A DNA stretch of 64,000 bases from Mycobacterium kyogaense (GCF_003254575.1 NZ_QJUA01000013.1:51734-115733), one strand, 5' to 3'. Positions 8,796-17,328 are shown, counted from the first letter of the stretch. Made by a program: numbers and translations. The notes: generated from the letters alone by a model not told the origin.

Positions 8796-9590
8796 GTGAG
8801 CTTGGCCAAGACGTTGATGCCCGTGCCCGACGGGCATCCGGACGTGTTCGACATCGAGTGGCCGCTGCGGGTGGCCGACGTCGATCGTGAAGGCCGGTTG
8901 AAGTTCGACGCGGCGACGAGGCACATCCAGGACATCGGTACCGATCAGCTGCGCGAGATGGGCTACGAGGACACCCACCCGCTGTGGATCGTGCGCCGCA
9001 CGATGATCGACATGATCGAGCCGATCGTCTTCAAGGACATCCTGCGGCTGCGTCGCTGGTGCTCGGGCACCTCGAACCGATGGTGCGAGATGCGAGTGCG
9101 CATCGAAGGACGCAAGGGCGGACTGGTCGAGTCCGAGGCGTTCTGGATCAACATCAACCGGGAGACCCAGGGGCCGGCGCGGATCGCCGACGACTTCATC
9201 GAGGGTCTGCGCCGCACCACCAGCGAGGGCCGGTTGCGGTGGAAGGCCTATCTGACCGCAGGGTCGCGGCACGATGCCGAATCCATCCGCGACTACCCGG
9301 TGCGGGTCAGCGACATCGACATCTTCGATCACATGAACAACTCGGTGTACTGGTCGGTGGTCGAGGACTACCTGAACTCCCATCCCGAGCTGATACGGGT
9401 GCCTCTGCGGGTGACCATCGAGCACGACCTGCCGGTCGCCCTCGGCGACAAGCTGGAGATCCTGCAGCACACCTATCCCGCCGGATCGACCGAGAAGTTT
9501 GGCGCTGAGCTCAGTGACCGGAGTGTTACAACGCTCACATATGCGGTCGGCGACGAGGTCAAAGCGGTCGCGGCGATCTTCCCGCTCTGA
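8796..9590 (+). CDS. Acyl-ACP thioesterase-like hot-dog protein (Rv0466 type)
   Basis: A 264-residue double hot-dog protein of the acyl-ACP thioesterase (FatA/FatB-like) family. GTG 8796 gives MSLAKTLMPVPDGHPDVFD and exactly the length I recall for Rv0466, so it is preferred to upstream codons. The second hot-dog half shows the typical VRVSDIDIFDHMNNSVYWSVVEDYL stretch, where the Asp/His/Asn group is the conserved catalytic-type patch. The first half keeps RHIQDIGTDQLREMG. It likely hydrolyses acyl-ACP or acyl-CoA in the cytosol. It sits between ramB and aceA. Confidence 0.9.
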   Translation: MSLAKTLMPVPDGHPDVFDIEWPLRVADVDREGRLKFDAATRHIQDIGTDQLREMGYEDTHPLWIVRRTMIDMIEPIVFKDILRLRRWCSGTSNRWCEMRVRIEGRKGGLVESEAFWININRETQGPARIADDFIEGLRRTTSEGRLRWKAYLTAGSRHDAESIRDYPVRVSDIDIFDHMNNSVYWSVVEDYLNSHPELIRVPLRVTIEHDLPVALGDKLEILQHTYPAGSTEKFGAELSDRSVTTLTYAVGDEVKAVAAIFPL

Positions 9591-9604
9591 ATCGCTCCAC
9601 CAAA

Positions 9605-9665
9605 CAGTACGGGCGTACTGACCTGCGATGATCGTTTACCGGCCGGTAACTTCTGAACCGGTTCA
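9605..9665. promoter_or_regulatory. Three perfect palindromes upstream of aceA
   Basis: In 61 bp just after the thioesterase stop there are three palindromes: CAGTACG-GG-CGTACTG at 9605-9620, TTACCGGCCGGTAA at 9636-9649, and TGAACCGGTTCA at 9654-9665. All are exact. The first could form a hairpin in the transcript. The others look like dimeric regulator sites in the 238-bp gap before aceA. The binding proteins are unknown. Confidence 0.5.
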
Positions 9666-9714
9666 GCCGGGTGCTGTCTTCGCAATCTTCACAAGTTCGG
9701 CTGGCGCGTTGGCG

Positions 9715-9725
9715 AAAGTTTACAA
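9715..9725 (+). promoter_or_regulatory. RamB-box-like motif upstream of aceA
   Basis: AAAGTTTACAA at 9715-9725, about 105 bp before the aceA start, differs by one base from the AAAGTTTGCAA form of the RamB box as I recall it. RamB is encoded 1.1 kb away and is known to act on icl1 in M. tuberculosis, so a regulatory role is plausible but inferred. Confidence 0.4.
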
Positions 9726-9828
9726 GCGAAACGGGTGGACCTGCGGTTATGCCGTGATGCATCCTCGTCTCAGCAGTCCGGTGAAGACGCTGGAACGTTA
9801 ACAACAGTTTGAAGGAGCTGGTCCTCTC

Positions 9829-11121
9829 ATGACCAAGTCGACCGTGGGCACGCCGAAGTCCCCCGAACAGATCCAGCACGACTGGGACCACAACCCCCGC
9901 TGGAAGGGCATCACCCGCACCTACACCCCTAAGGACGTCGTCGCCCTCCAGGGCACCGTCGTCGAAGAGGCGACGCTGGCCCGCCGCGGCGCCGAGGTGC
10001 TGTGGGAGCAGCTGCACGAGATGGACTTCGTCAACTCGCTGGGCGCGCTGACCGGCAACATGGCCGTGCAGCAGGTGCGTGCCGGCCTCAAGGCCATCTA
10101 TCTGTCGGGCTGGCAGGTCGCCGGTGACGCCAACCTCTCCGGCCACACCTACCCGGACCAGAGCCTGTACCCGGCCAACTCGGTGCCGCAGGTCATCCGT
10201 CGCATCAACAATGCCCTGCTGCGCGCCGACGAGATCGCCAAGGTCGAGGGCGACACCTCGGTCGAGAACTGGCTGGCTCCGATCGTCGCCGACGGTGAGG
10301 CCGGCTTCGGTGGCGCGCTGAACGTCTACGAGCTGCAGAAGGCGATGATCGCCGCCGGTGTTGCGGGCTCGCACTGGGAGGACCAGCTGGCCTCGGAGAA
10401 GAAGTGCGGCCACCTCGGTGGCAAGGTGCTGATCCCGACCCAGCAGCACATCCGCACCCTGACCTCGGCCCGCCTCGCGGCCGACGTCGCCGACGTGCCG
10501 ACCGTCGTCATCGCCCGTACCGATGCCGAGGCCGCCACGCTGATCACCTCCGACGTCGACGAGCGCGATCAGCCGTTCATCACCGGTGACCGCACCGCCG
10601 AGGGCTTCTACCGGGTCAAGAACGGCCTCGAGCCCTGCATCGCCCGCGCCAAGGCCTACGCGCCGTACTCCGATCTGATCTGGATGGAGACCGGCACCCC
10701 GGACCTCGAGCTGGCCAAGAAGTTCGCCGAGGGCGTCAAGAGCGAGTTCCCGGACCAGATGCTGGCCTACAACTGCTCGCCGTCGTTCAACTGGAAGCAG
10801 CACCTCGACGACGACACGATCGCCAAGTTCCAGCGCGAGCTGGGCGCGATGGGCTTCAAGTTCCAGTTCATCACCCTCGCCGGCTTCCACGCCCTCAACT
10901 ACTCGATGTTCGATCTGGCCTACGGCTACGCCCGCAACCAGATGAGCGCCTACGTCGAGCTGCAGGAGCGCGAGTTCGCCGCCGAAGAGCGTGGCTACAC
11001 CGCGACCAAGCACCAGCGCGAGGTCGGCGCCGGCTACTTCGACCGGATCGCCACCACGGTGGACCCGACCTCGTCGACGACCGCGCTCGCGGGCTCGACC
11101 GAAGAGGGCCAGTTCCACTGA
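9829..11121 (+). CDS. aceA: Isocitrate lyase
   Basis: A 430-residue prokaryotic-type isocitrate lyase, close to the 428 residues of mycobacterial Icl1. It cleaves isocitrate to glyoxylate and succinate (and probably methylisocitrate), the first glyoxylate-shunt step during growth on acetate or fatty acids. The catalytic signature is [11 protein letters not shown] around 190-200, and the substrate-loop segment [13 protein letters not shown] lies near 320. GAAGGAGCT about 12 bp before ATG 9829 is a strong ribosome-binding site. Neighbouring ramB, thioesterase and fadB2 genes form a lipid-carbon module, and a hairpin follows the stop. Confidence 0.97.
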   Translation: MTKSTVGTPKSPEQIQHDWDHNPRWKGITRTYTPKDVVALQGTVVEEATLARRGAEVLWEQLHEMDFVNSLGALTGNMAVQQVRAGLKAIYLSGWQVAGDANLSGHTYPDQSLYPANSVPQVIRRINNALLRADEIAKVEGDTSVENWLAPIVADGEAGFGGALNVYELQKAMIAAGVAGSHWEDQLASEKKCGHLGGKVLIPTQQHIRTLTSARLAADVADVPTVVIARTDAEAATLITSDVDERDQPFITGDRTAEGFYRVKNGLEPCIARAKAYAPYSDLIWMETGTPDLELAKKFAEGVKSEFPDQMLAYNCSPSFNWKQHLDDDTIAKFQRELGAMGFKFQFITLAGFHALNYSMFDLAYGYARNQMSAYVELQEREFAAEERGYTATKHQREVGAGYFDRIATTVDPTSSTTALAGSTEEGQFH

Positions 11122-11140
11122 GTCGTTGACGCATGACAGC

Positions 11141-11174
11141 ATGAGCCCCGCCTGGCTTCCCGGGCGGGGCTCAT
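11141..11174 (+). terminator. Hairpin terminator after aceA
   Basis: ATGAGCCCCGCC at 11141-11152 pairs perfectly with GGCGGGGCTCAT at 11163-11174 around a 10-nt loop. The 12-bp GC-rich stem starts 19 bp after the aceA stop. No U-tract follows, as is common in mycobacteria. Confidence 0.75.
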
Positions 11175-11195
11175 CGCTGCGACGGTAGGAGAGAT

Positions 11196-12050
11196 GTGAG
11201 CATCGAACGAGTCGGCGTCGTCGGCGCCGGACAGATGGGCGGCGGTATCGCCGAGGTGTGCGCCGAAGCCGGTGCGCACGTCGTCGTCTACGAACCGTCC
11301 GCGGAGCTGGTGGAAGCGGGCCGGGCGCGTATCACCGCGTCGCTGGAACGGGCCAAGGCCAAGGGCAAGCTGGCCGCCGACGACTTCGAGATCACCCAGG
11401 CGCGGCTCGTCTACACCAGCGACCTCGCCGACCTGGCCGACCGCCAGCTGGTGATCGAGGCCATCGTCGAGAACGAGGCCGTCAAGGCCAAGGTCTTCGC
11501 CCAGCTCGACGAGATCGTCACCGACCCCGACGCAGTCCTCGCGTCGAACACCTCGAGCATCCCGATCATGAAAATCGCTGCGGCGACCAAGAATCCGAGC
11601 CGCGTGCTGGGGCTGCACTTCTTCAACCCGGTGCCGGTGCTGCCGTTGGTCGAGGTGATCAACACACTGGTGACCTCCGACGAGGCGATCGCGCGGGTCG
11701 AGAAGTTCGCGGGGGAGACGCTGGGCAAGAAGGTGGTTCGCTGCGGCGACCGCTCGGGCTTCATCGTCAACGCGCTGCTGGTGCCGTACCTGCTGTCGGC
11801 GATCCGGATGGCCGAGGCCGGGGTGGCCAGCGTCGAGGACATCGACACGGCCGTCGTCGCGGGGCTCTCACACCCGATGGGGCCGCTGCGGCTCTCGGAC
11901 CTGATCGGGCTCGACACCATGAAGCTGATCGCGGACTCGATGTACGACGAGTACAAGGACGCCCACTATGCGCCGCCGCCGCTGCTGCAGCGGATGGTGG
12001 AGGCGGGCCAGCTGGGCAAGAAGACGGGCCAGGGCTTCTACACCTACTGA
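11196..12050 (+). CDS. fadB2: 3-hydroxybutyryl-CoA dehydrogenase FadB2
   Basis: A 284-residue NAD(P)-dependent 3-hydroxyacyl-CoA dehydrogenase, ortholog of Rv0468. The N-terminal Rossmann motif is VGVVGAGQMGGGIAEVCAEAG. The catalytic region is NTSSIPIMKIAAATKNPSRVLGLHFFNP, with the His of LHFFNPVP and downstream Glu. The C-terminal helical domain ends in GQLGKKTGQGFYTY, typical of full-length enzymes. It interconverts acetoacetyl-CoA and 3-hydroxybutyryl-CoA in beta-oxidation or related acyl metabolism. The start is GTG 11196, preceded by TAGGAGAG. It probably has its own promoter after the aceA hairpin. Confidence 0.95.
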   Translation: MSIERVGVVGAGQMGGGIAEVCAEAGAHVVVYEPSAELVEAGRARITASLERAKAKGKLAADDFEITQARLVYTSDLADLADRQLVIEAIVENEAVKAKVFAQLDEIVTDPDAVLASNTSSIPIMKIAAATKNPSRVLGLHFFNPVPVLPLVEVINTLVTSDEAIARVEKFAGETLGKKVVRCGDRSGFIVNALLVPYLLSAIRMAEAGVASVEDIDTAVVAGLSHPMGPLRLSDLIGLDTMKLIADSMYDEYKDAHYAPPPLLQRMVEAGQLGKKTGQGFYTY

Positions 12051-12151
12051 GCCGGGCGCCCAGTGCACGCTTTATGACGGGTTCTCCCACTCTTCTCATC
12101 AGAATGCGTGCGCTCGGGAACCAAACGGGGTCTCCACGCGCCTAACACGGT

Positions 12152-13006
12152 GTGCACGACATCATCGTGGGCTCGGAAGCACTCGCCGCCGGCACCGTGA
12201 CACGCCATGACCTGCGCCGCAGATACGTCCAGCTCCACCACAACGTCTATGCGCCGACACGGATGACGCTGACGGCACACGACCGCGCGTATGCGGCCTG
12301 GCTCTGGTCGCGGCGCAGCGCCACCCTGGCGGGCCTGTCGGCCGCCGCGATGCATGGCTCCCGCTGGCTACCCACGGAAGGCCCGGCCGAGCTCACCCGC
12401 GTGCGATGCGGAAGCCCACCGGGCATAGCGATCTACCGTGACGCCCTGCTCGACGACGAAGTATGTCTCGTACAGAGCATCGACTGCACGACCGTGGCGC
12501 GCACGGTCTTCGACATCGGTCGTCGAATCGACGGCGATGAGGCGGTGATTCGCATCGACGCGCTTCTCAACGCCACCCGAGTTCCGGTCGACGACGTGGC
12601 CGTCGTCGCGTCCCGTCATCCCGGCGCCCGCGGAATCCGCCGCCTCCGGCAGGTCATGACACTGGTCGACGGCGGCGCCGAATCACCCCAGGAGACCAGG
12701 CTCCGCCTGATCCTCGTCCGGGCCGGCTTTCCTCGGCCGCGAACTCAGGTGCCGATCGTCGATGAGGCCGGAAGGGTGATCCGCCGTATCGACATCGGCT
12801 GGCCCGAGTACGGCGTCGGGGTGGAATACGACGGCCAGCAGCACTGGACGGACCCTCGAACGCACGCCGAGGACATCAACCGCTTGGAATTCCTTGCCGC
12901 GCACGGCTGGGCGATCGTTCGGGTCAGCGCGCGGCACATGGGCGATCCTGCCGCTGTAGTCGCACGGGTGAGGGCAGCGCTTCTCCCACGAATGCACGCA
13001 CTATGA
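12152..13006 (+). CDS. DUF559/Vsr-like endonuclease-fold protein with AbiEi-like N-terminus
   Basis: A 284-residue protein. The first about 150 residues resemble the winged-helix/AbiEi-antitoxin-like region common to these actinobacterial proteins. The C-terminal part has the DUF559 restriction-endonuclease-like core: RRIDIGWPEYGVGVEYDGQQHW, then an INRLEFLAAHGWAIVRVSARHM segment. The Asp/Glu of IDIGWPE and VEYDG match the acidic metal-site pattern of the fold. Such genes are abundant in mycobacteria and of unknown role, and no partner gene adjoins it. GTG 12152 is the start used; GTG 12150 is in another frame. In M. tuberculosis this position holds umaA and pcaA. Confidence 0.75.
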   Translation: MHDIIVGSEALAAGTVTRHDLRRRYVQLHHNVYAPTRMTLTAHDRAYAAWLWSRRSATLAGLSAAAMHGSRWLPTEGPAELTRVRCGSPPGIAIYRDALLDDEVCLVQSIDCTTVARTVFDIGRRIDGDEAVIRIDALLNATRVPVDDVAVVASRHPGARGIRRLRQVMTLVDGGAESPQETRLRLILVRAGFPRPRTQVPIVDEAGRVIRRIDIGWPEYGVGVEYDGQQHWTDPRTHAEDINRLEFLAAHGWAIVRVSARHMGDPAAVVARVRAALLPRMHAL

Positions 13007-13055
13007 CGCAACCGGCGAGAGACTTCGTCACAACCCGTGCACTCGGCGCCAAAAG

Positions 13056-13922
13056 CTACGCTTTCGCCAGCCGCTTCTTCTCCGCCGCCACGTCGAAGTC
13101 CGGCGGCGGCCACGACATGTTCAGCCGCTTGAGCGCCTCGATCATCAACTCGGTGATCGCCAGCCGGCTGTACCACTTCTTGTTGCACGGAACCACATGC
13201 CAGGGCGCGTAGTCGGTCGACGTCCGCTCCAACATCGCCTGGTAGGCCTCCTCGTAGGCCGGCCACTTCAATCGCTCGTCGATGTCGGCGGGGTTGTACT
13301 TCCAGTATTTGTCCGGCCGCTCCAGGCGTTCGGCCAGCCGCTTCTTCTGCTCGGTGAGCGAGACGAACATCGCGACCTTCACCAACGCTGTCCCGCTGTC
13401 CACGAGTTCCCGCTCGAATGCGTTGATCTCGTCGTAGCGGGGCTCCCACACCTCGGGCGGCACCAGGTTGTGCACACGCACGATCAGTACGTCCTCGTAG
13501 TGGGACCGGTCGAAGACGCCGATGTGGCCGGCCGTCGGCAGCGCGTTGCGGATGCGCCACAGGTAGTGGTGCGACAGCTCCTCGGCGGTCGGCTTGCCGA
13601 AGCTGCGGTACTGCACGCCTTGCGGATTGCAGCCGCCCACAACATGTTTGACGATCCCGCCCTTGCCTGCGGTGTCCATGCCCTGCAGCACCAGCAGCAC
13701 CGACCTGGTGTCACCCGAGCGGCTGTTGGCGTACAGCATCTCCTGCAGCTCGGCGAACCGGACGTTGCGCTCTTCCTGCAGGGTCGGCGCATCGGCTTTG
13801 GTGCCGCTGAACCCGGGCGTTGCGTTGGCGTCGATGTCGGCGACCCGGTCACCGGGTCCGAACATCAGCAGGGAGTGCGGTTCGTGCGACCACAGCGACG
13901 GGAATTCCAGGGGCTCGCTCAC
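13056..13922 (-). CDS. ppk2: Polyphosphate kinase 2 (PPK2 family)
   Basis: A PPK2-family polyphosphate:nucleotide phosphotransferase. The P-loop is LQGMDTAGKGGIVKHV. The lid and Walker B region reads HIGVFDRSHYEDVLIVRVHNL, followed by SLTEQKKRLAERLERPDKYWKYN. Single-domain size (about 290 residues) indicates a class I or III enzyme that makes nucleoside di- or triphosphates from polyphosphate. GTG 13922 (MSEPLEFPSLW) is preferred. TTG 13934 is also in frame and would overlap the TetR stop, giving 292 residues; neither has a clear ribosome-binding site. I recall M. smegmatis PPK2 at a comparable location. It lies downstream of, and is probably cotranscribed with, the TetR gene. Confidence 0.92.
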   Translation of the reverse strand: MSEPLEFPSLWSHEPHSLLMFGPGDRVADIDANATPGFSGTKADAPTLQEERNVRFAELQEMLYANSRSGDTRSVLLVLQGMDTAGKGGIVKHVVGGCNPQGVQYRSFGKPTAEELSHHYLWRIRNALPTAGHIGVFDRSHYEDVLIVRVHNLVPPEVWEPRYDEINAFERELVDSGTALVKVAMFVSLTEQKKRLAERLERPDKYWKYNPADIDERLKWPAYEEAYQAMLERTSTDYAPWHVVPCNKKWYSRLAITELMIEALKRLNMSWPPPDFDVAAEKKRLAKA

Positions 13923-13926
13923 CGGT

Positions 13927-14631
13927 CTAGTCAAGCAGGCGGGTCGGTAGTTCCGGGGAAGGATGATCGTCGGAGCGGAATCTCTCCAACGACCCTCCGA
14001 CCTCGACGATGCCGCACAGCGCGCTCCAGGACAGCATCGTCAGGTAGTCGATCAGCTCGTCGGCGCTCATCCGCGGATGCGACATCCAGGAGTGCGTGGC
14101 CAGCTGCACCCCGCCGACGATGTGATACGCCCACGGCTCGACGCCGCCGGTGTCCATGCCGACCGACACCATGCGCCGGCGCAGCATCACCGCGAGCATG
14201 CGGGCGATGATCGCCTCGGAGTTCGCGACGGCCTTGCTCTTGCTCGCCGAGTTGTTGGCCATGACGAACCGGTAGGGCTCCGGCTCGGCCGCGACGGTTG
14301 CGACGTAGACGCGGATCACCTCGCGGGTCAGGGCGTACCCGTCCAGGTTCGAGGACAGCGCGGCGGCCATGTTGGGGATCAGTGTGGTCTGCGCGAAGCG
14401 CATCATCACCGCGGTGGTCAGGTCGTTCTTGTCGACGAAGTAGCGGTACAACACCGTCTTGGACACCCCGATGTCCGCGGCGATCTCGTCCATGCTGACG
14501 TTGCTGCCGAGGCGGCGAATGGCCTCCAGCGTGCCGTCGACGAGTTCGTTGCGGCGCTCGACCTTGTGCCGATGCCAGCGTCGTTTGCGCCCATCGGTCT
14601 TGGCCGCCACCGGCGGGAGTTGTTGTGCCAC
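13927..14631 (-). CDS. TetR-family transcriptional regulator (Rv0472c type)
   Basis: A 234-residue TetR repressor. The DNA-binding helix-turn-helix spans about 35-75: NVSMDEIAADIGVSKTVLYRYFVDKNDL. The N-terminal arm is basic (RKRRWHRHKVERR). The C-terminal ligand-binding domain is helical and contains FVMANNSASKSKAVANSEAI. The start is GTG 14631, 83 bp from the divergent DUF445 gene, which is a possible target. It reads toward ppk2 with 4 bp between its stop and the preferred ppk2 start. The ligand is unknown. Confidence 0.92.
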   Translation of the reverse strand: MAQQLPPVAAKTDGRKRRWHRHKVERRNELVDGTLEAIRRLGSNVSMDEIAADIGVSKTVLYRYFVDKNDLTTAVMMRFAQTTLIPNMAAALSSNLDGYALTREVIRVYVATVAAEPEPYRFVMANNSASKSKAVANSEAIIARMLAVMLRRRMVSVGMDTGGVEPWAYHIVGGVQLATHSWMSHPRMSADELIDYLTMLSWSALCGIVEVGGSLERFRSDDHPSPELPTRLLD

Positions 14632-14714
14632 GTTCGCGGTGATCCGTTCCCTCGTCCTCGTCGATAATACGGTGGTCGACGGTTCGCAGTTGCCCGCGCA
14701 GGGAAGATGAAGGC

Positions 14715-16040
14715 GTGGCTCATCGAGTGAACGTCCCCGACGCCGGGCAGCGCCCCCGTGCGAGCTTCGCCGAGAAACTCGCCGGAGTGGATTCGCCCGC
14801 CGACGAAGAACGCCGGCGCGCGCTGCGGCGTATGAAAGCCGTCGCCCTCAGTTTCCTGATCGGCGCTTCGGTGGTCTTCCTGGTGTGCACGTGGGCGCAG
14901 TCCCACGGCGCGGCGCCGTGGGTGGGCTACGTCCGGGCAGCCGCAGAGGCCGGCATGGTCGGCGCGCTGGCCGACTGGTTCGCCGTGACCGCGCTGTTCA
15001 AGCACCCGCTGGGCCTGCCGATCCCGCACACCGCGATCATCAAGCGCAAGAAAGACCAGCTCGGCGAGGGTCTGTCGACGTTCGTCCGAGAGAACTTCCT
15101 GTCCCCGGAGAACGTCGAGACCAAGCTGCGCGACGCGGATGTGGCCAGCCGGACCGGCAAGTGGCTGGCGGAGCCGGTGAATGCCGAGCGGGTCGCCGCC
15201 GAAGCGTCGACGGCGCTTCGGGTGCTGGTGGAGATGCTGCGCGACGAGGATGTCCAGCAGGTGCTGGACCGGATGATCGTCAAGCGCATCGCCGAGCCGC
15301 AGTGGGGGCCGCCGATCGGCCGGGTGCTGTCGTCGCTGCTGGAGGAGGGGCGACAGGAGGCGCTGCTGCAGCTGCTCGCCGACCGGGCGTTCCAGTGGTC
15401 GCTGGGGGCCGGCGAGGTCATCGAGCGCGTCATCGAACGTGATTCGCCGACGTGGTCGCCGCGCTGGGTGGATCACGTGGTCGGAGACCGCATCCACCGC
15501 GAGCTGATGGACTTCACCGACAAGGTGCGCCGCAACCCCGATCACGAGCTGCGCAGGTCGGCGACGAAGTTCCTGTTCGAGTTCGCCGAGGATCTGCAGA
15601 AGGACGAGGCGACCATCCAGAAGGCCGAGAACGTCAAAGAGCAGATCATGGCCCGTGACGAGGTGGCGCGGGCGGCCGAGACCGCCTGGACGACGGCCAA
15701 GCGCATCATTCTGGAGTCGGTCGAAGACCCCTCCTCGACGCTGCGAGCCCGTATCGCCGACACCGTCGTCCGGATCGGGGAGTCCTTGCGGGACAACACC
15801 GATCTGCGGGTGAAAGCGGACAACTGGATCGTGCGCGGGGCCCAGCACCTGGTGAGCCAGTACGGGGCGGAGATCACAACGATCATCACGGACACGATCG
15901 AGCGCTGGGACGCCGACGAGGCCAGCCGACGCATCGAATTGCACGTCGGTCGTGACCTGCAGTTCATTCGGATCAACGGCACCGTCGTGGGCTCGCTGGC
16001 CGGTCTCGTCATCTACACGATCGCGCAGCTACTGTTCTGA
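14715..16040 (+). CDS. DUF445 membrane-associated protein (Rv0473 type)
   Basis: A 441-residue DUF445 protein. One transmembrane helix lies near the N-terminus (VALSFLIGASVVFLVCTWA) and another at the extreme C-terminus (VVGSLAGLVIYTIAQLLF). The family core is AAAEAGMVGALADWFAVTALFKHPLGLPIPHT. The long charged helical body between these helices is typical of the family, whose function is unknown. The start is GTG 14715. It is followed 14 bp later by a promoter/operator-like element for the next gene. Confidence 0.9.
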   Translation: MAHRVNVPDAGQRPRASFAEKLAGVDSPADEERRRALRRMKAVALSFLIGASVVFLVCTWAQSHGAAPWVGYVRAAAEAGMVGALADWFAVTALFKHPLGLPIPHTAIIKRKKDQLGEGLSTFVRENFLSPENVETKLRDADVASRTGKWLAEPVNAERVAAEASTALRVLVEMLRDEDVQQVLDRMIVKRIAEPQWGPPIGRVLSSLLEEGRQEALLQLLADRAFQWSLGAGEVIERVIERDSPTWSPRWVDHVVGDRIHRELMDFTDKVRRNPDHELRRSATKFLFEFAEDLQKDEATIQKAENVKEQIMARDEVARAAETAWTTAKRIILESVEDPSSTLRARIADTVVRIGESLRDNTDLRVKADNWIVRGAQHLVSQYGAEITTIITDTIERWDADEASRRIELHVGRDLQFIRINGTVVGSLAGLVIYTIAQLLF

Positions 16041-16052
16041 CCTGCGCTAACT

Positions 16053-16087
16053 GAGTGCTTGCAAAAGTTAGCACTCCGTCGTACCGT
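16053..16087 (+). promoter_or_regulatory. Promoter overlapped by an inverted repeat, upstream of the HTH-hbhA genes
   Basis: A -35-like TTGCAA (16059-16064) and a -10-like TACCGT (16082-16087) are separated by 17 bp. An inverted repeat, GAGTGCT (16053-16059) with AGCACTC (16070-16076), brackets the -35 and spacer. A second pair, GCTAAC (16046-16051) with GTTAGC (16067-16072), is nested with it. This is the geometry of a repressor operator. The HTH protein encoded next is the obvious candidate for autoregulation (inference). The arms are in the reverse order of a CIRCE element. Confidence 0.5.
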
Positions 16088-16135
16088 GGAATCGTCGGTC
16101 ATTTCGGATACCCACGGCAGCGAAGGAGGCGAGCC

Positions 16136-16615
16136 ATGGCACAGGACGAGAACCTCGCCGCGGTCGTCACCAACGCCGCTTCGGACATCGGCAGCTTCAT
16201 CCGATCTCAGCGGGAGGCCGCGCACGTCTCGGTGCGCCAGCTCGCCGAGAAGGCCGGTGTCAGCAACCCCTACCTCAGCCAGATCGAGCGGGGATTGCGC
16301 AAACCCTCAGCGGACGTTCTGAACCAGATCGCCAAAGCGCTGAGGGTGTCGGCGGAGGTGCTCTACATCCGGGCCGGAATCCTCGAGCCCAGTGAGACGA
16401 ACCAGGTGCGCGACGCCATCATCACCGACACGGCGATCAACGAGCGGCAGAAGCAGGTGCTGCTCGACATCTACACCTCGTTCTGTCAGCAGAACGAGGC
16501 GGCACTGCTCGAGGCGGCCGCCCAGGCGGAGCACGCCCCATCCGAAGACGAGCAGAACCGCCTGCAGATCACTGAATCACCTCACGAATCACCTCAGACC
16601 TCTGTCACTCACTGA
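16136..16615 (+). CDS. XRE-family helix-turn-helix regulator (Rv0474 type)
   Basis: A 159-residue protein from ATG 16136, chosen because AAGGAGG lies at a good distance upstream (about 16122-16128). An in-frame upstream codon at 16055 would start inside the promoter. The XRE domain covers about 18-80: [37 protein letters not shown]. The C-terminal half is helical and acidic. The M. tuberculosis counterpart has been described as copper-responsive; nothing here tests that. It lies 11 bp before hbhA, so it is probably cotranscribed and may control hbhA. Confidence 0.92.
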   Translation: MAQDENLAAVVTNAASDIGSFIRSQREAAHVSVRQLAEKAGVSNPYLSQIERGLRKPSADVLNQIAKALRVSAEVLYIRAGILEPSETNQVRDAIITDTAINERQKQVLLDIYTSFCQQNEAALLEAAAQAEHAPSEDEQNRLQITESPHESPQTSVTH

Positions 16616-16626
16616 AAGGAACCATC

Positions 16627-17259
16627 ATGGCTGAGAAGAACCAGCTCGACGTCGAAGACTTGAAGGCCCCGCTGCTCGCCGCGGTCGGCGCTGCGGACCT
16701 CGCGCTCGAGCGCGTCAACGAGATCGTCGCGACGCTGCGCGAGCGCGCCGGCGACGCCCGCTCCGACGCCGAGACCCGCGTCGAAGAGAGCCGTGCCCGC
16801 ATCACCAAGCTGCAGGAAGACCTGCCGGCGCAGCTCGGTGACATCCGCGAGAAGCTGAACTCCGACGAACTGCGCAAGTTCGCCGAGAGCTACGCCGACA
16901 ACGCGCAGTCCGCCTACACCAAGCTGATCGAGCGCGGCGAGGCCGCCCTGGAGCGCCTGCGCAGCCAGCCGGCCCTCGAGAGCGCCGCCAGCCGGGTCGA
17001 GGAGTACACCGACCAGGCTGTGGAGCTGACCCAGGAAGCGCTGGGCAATGTCGCCACGCAGACCCGCGCGGTCGGCGAGCGGGCCGCCAAGCTGGTCGGC
17101 GTCGAGCTGCCCAAGCGTGCCGAATCGGCCGCCGAGCCGGTGAAGGAAGCCGCGAAGAAGGCCCCGGCCAAGGCTACGGCCAAGAAGGCCCCGGCCAAGG
17201 CTCCCGCCAAGAAGGCCCCGGCCAAGAAGGCTCCGGCCAAGAAGGTCACCCAGAAGTAA
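16627..17259 (+). CDS. hbhA: Heparin-binding haemagglutinin HbhA
   Basis: A 210-residue surface adhesin ortholog. Residues about 5-170 form a coiled-coil helical region rich in Ala, Glu and Arg ([21 protein letters not shown]). Residues 177-210 are the Lys/Pro/Ala-rich tail built from KKAPAK and APAK units that binds sulfated glycans in HbhA and is methylated in M. tuberculosis. No signal peptide is visible, as known for this protein. AAAGGA lies just before ATG 16627. It follows the HTH gene and is followed by a hairpin. Confidence 0.95.
   Translation: MAEKNQLDVEDLKAPLLAAVGAADLALERVNEIVATLRERAGDARSDAETRVEESRARITKLQEDLPAQLGDIREKLNSDELRKFAESYADNAQSAYTKLIERGEAALERLRSQPALESAASRVEEYTDQAVELTQEALGNVATQTRAVGERAAKLVGVELPKRAESAAEPVKEAAKKAPAKATAKKAPAKAPAKKAPAKKAPAKKVTQK
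17155..17241 (+). repeat. Tandem repeat coding for the HbhA lysine-rich tail
   Basis: Imperfect 12- and 15-bp units (AAGAAGGCCCCGGCC and variants) encode [10 protein letters not shown] motifs. Unit lengths are multiples of three, so copy-number change would lengthen or shorten the heparin-binding tail without a frameshift. Confidence 0.8.
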
Positions 17260-17274
17260 GCCCAGAAGTACGGC

Positions 17275-17295
17275 CGACTCCCGACAGGGAAGTCG
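17275..17295 (+). terminator. Hairpin after hbhA
   Basis: CGACT (17275-17279) plus CCC (17280-17282) pairs with GGG (17287-17289) plus AGTCG (17291-17295), around loop GACA and with one bulged A. It begins 16 bp after the hbhA stop and is followed by AAAAGGGG rather than a U-run. It may attenuate rather than fully end transcription. Confidence 0.45.
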
Positions 17296-17328
17296 AAAAG
17301 GGGACGTAACCCGCCTAGGCTGTCGAGC

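Noticed and set aside
9559..11142. 527-codon frame antisense to isocitrate lyase
   Set aside because: Isocitrate lyase motifs are unambiguous on the plus strand. The reverse frame has no family features and no ribosome-binding site.
12152..13006. Toxin-antitoxin or restriction system
   Set aside because: The AbiEi-like and DUF559 features stand alone with no toxin, methylase or partner gene adjacent.
16053..16076. CIRCE heat-shock element
   Set aside because: The arms GAGTGCT and AGCACTC are in the opposite order and have N10 spacing. CIRCE is TTAGCACTC-N9-GAGTGCTAA. It was kept only as an unassigned operator.
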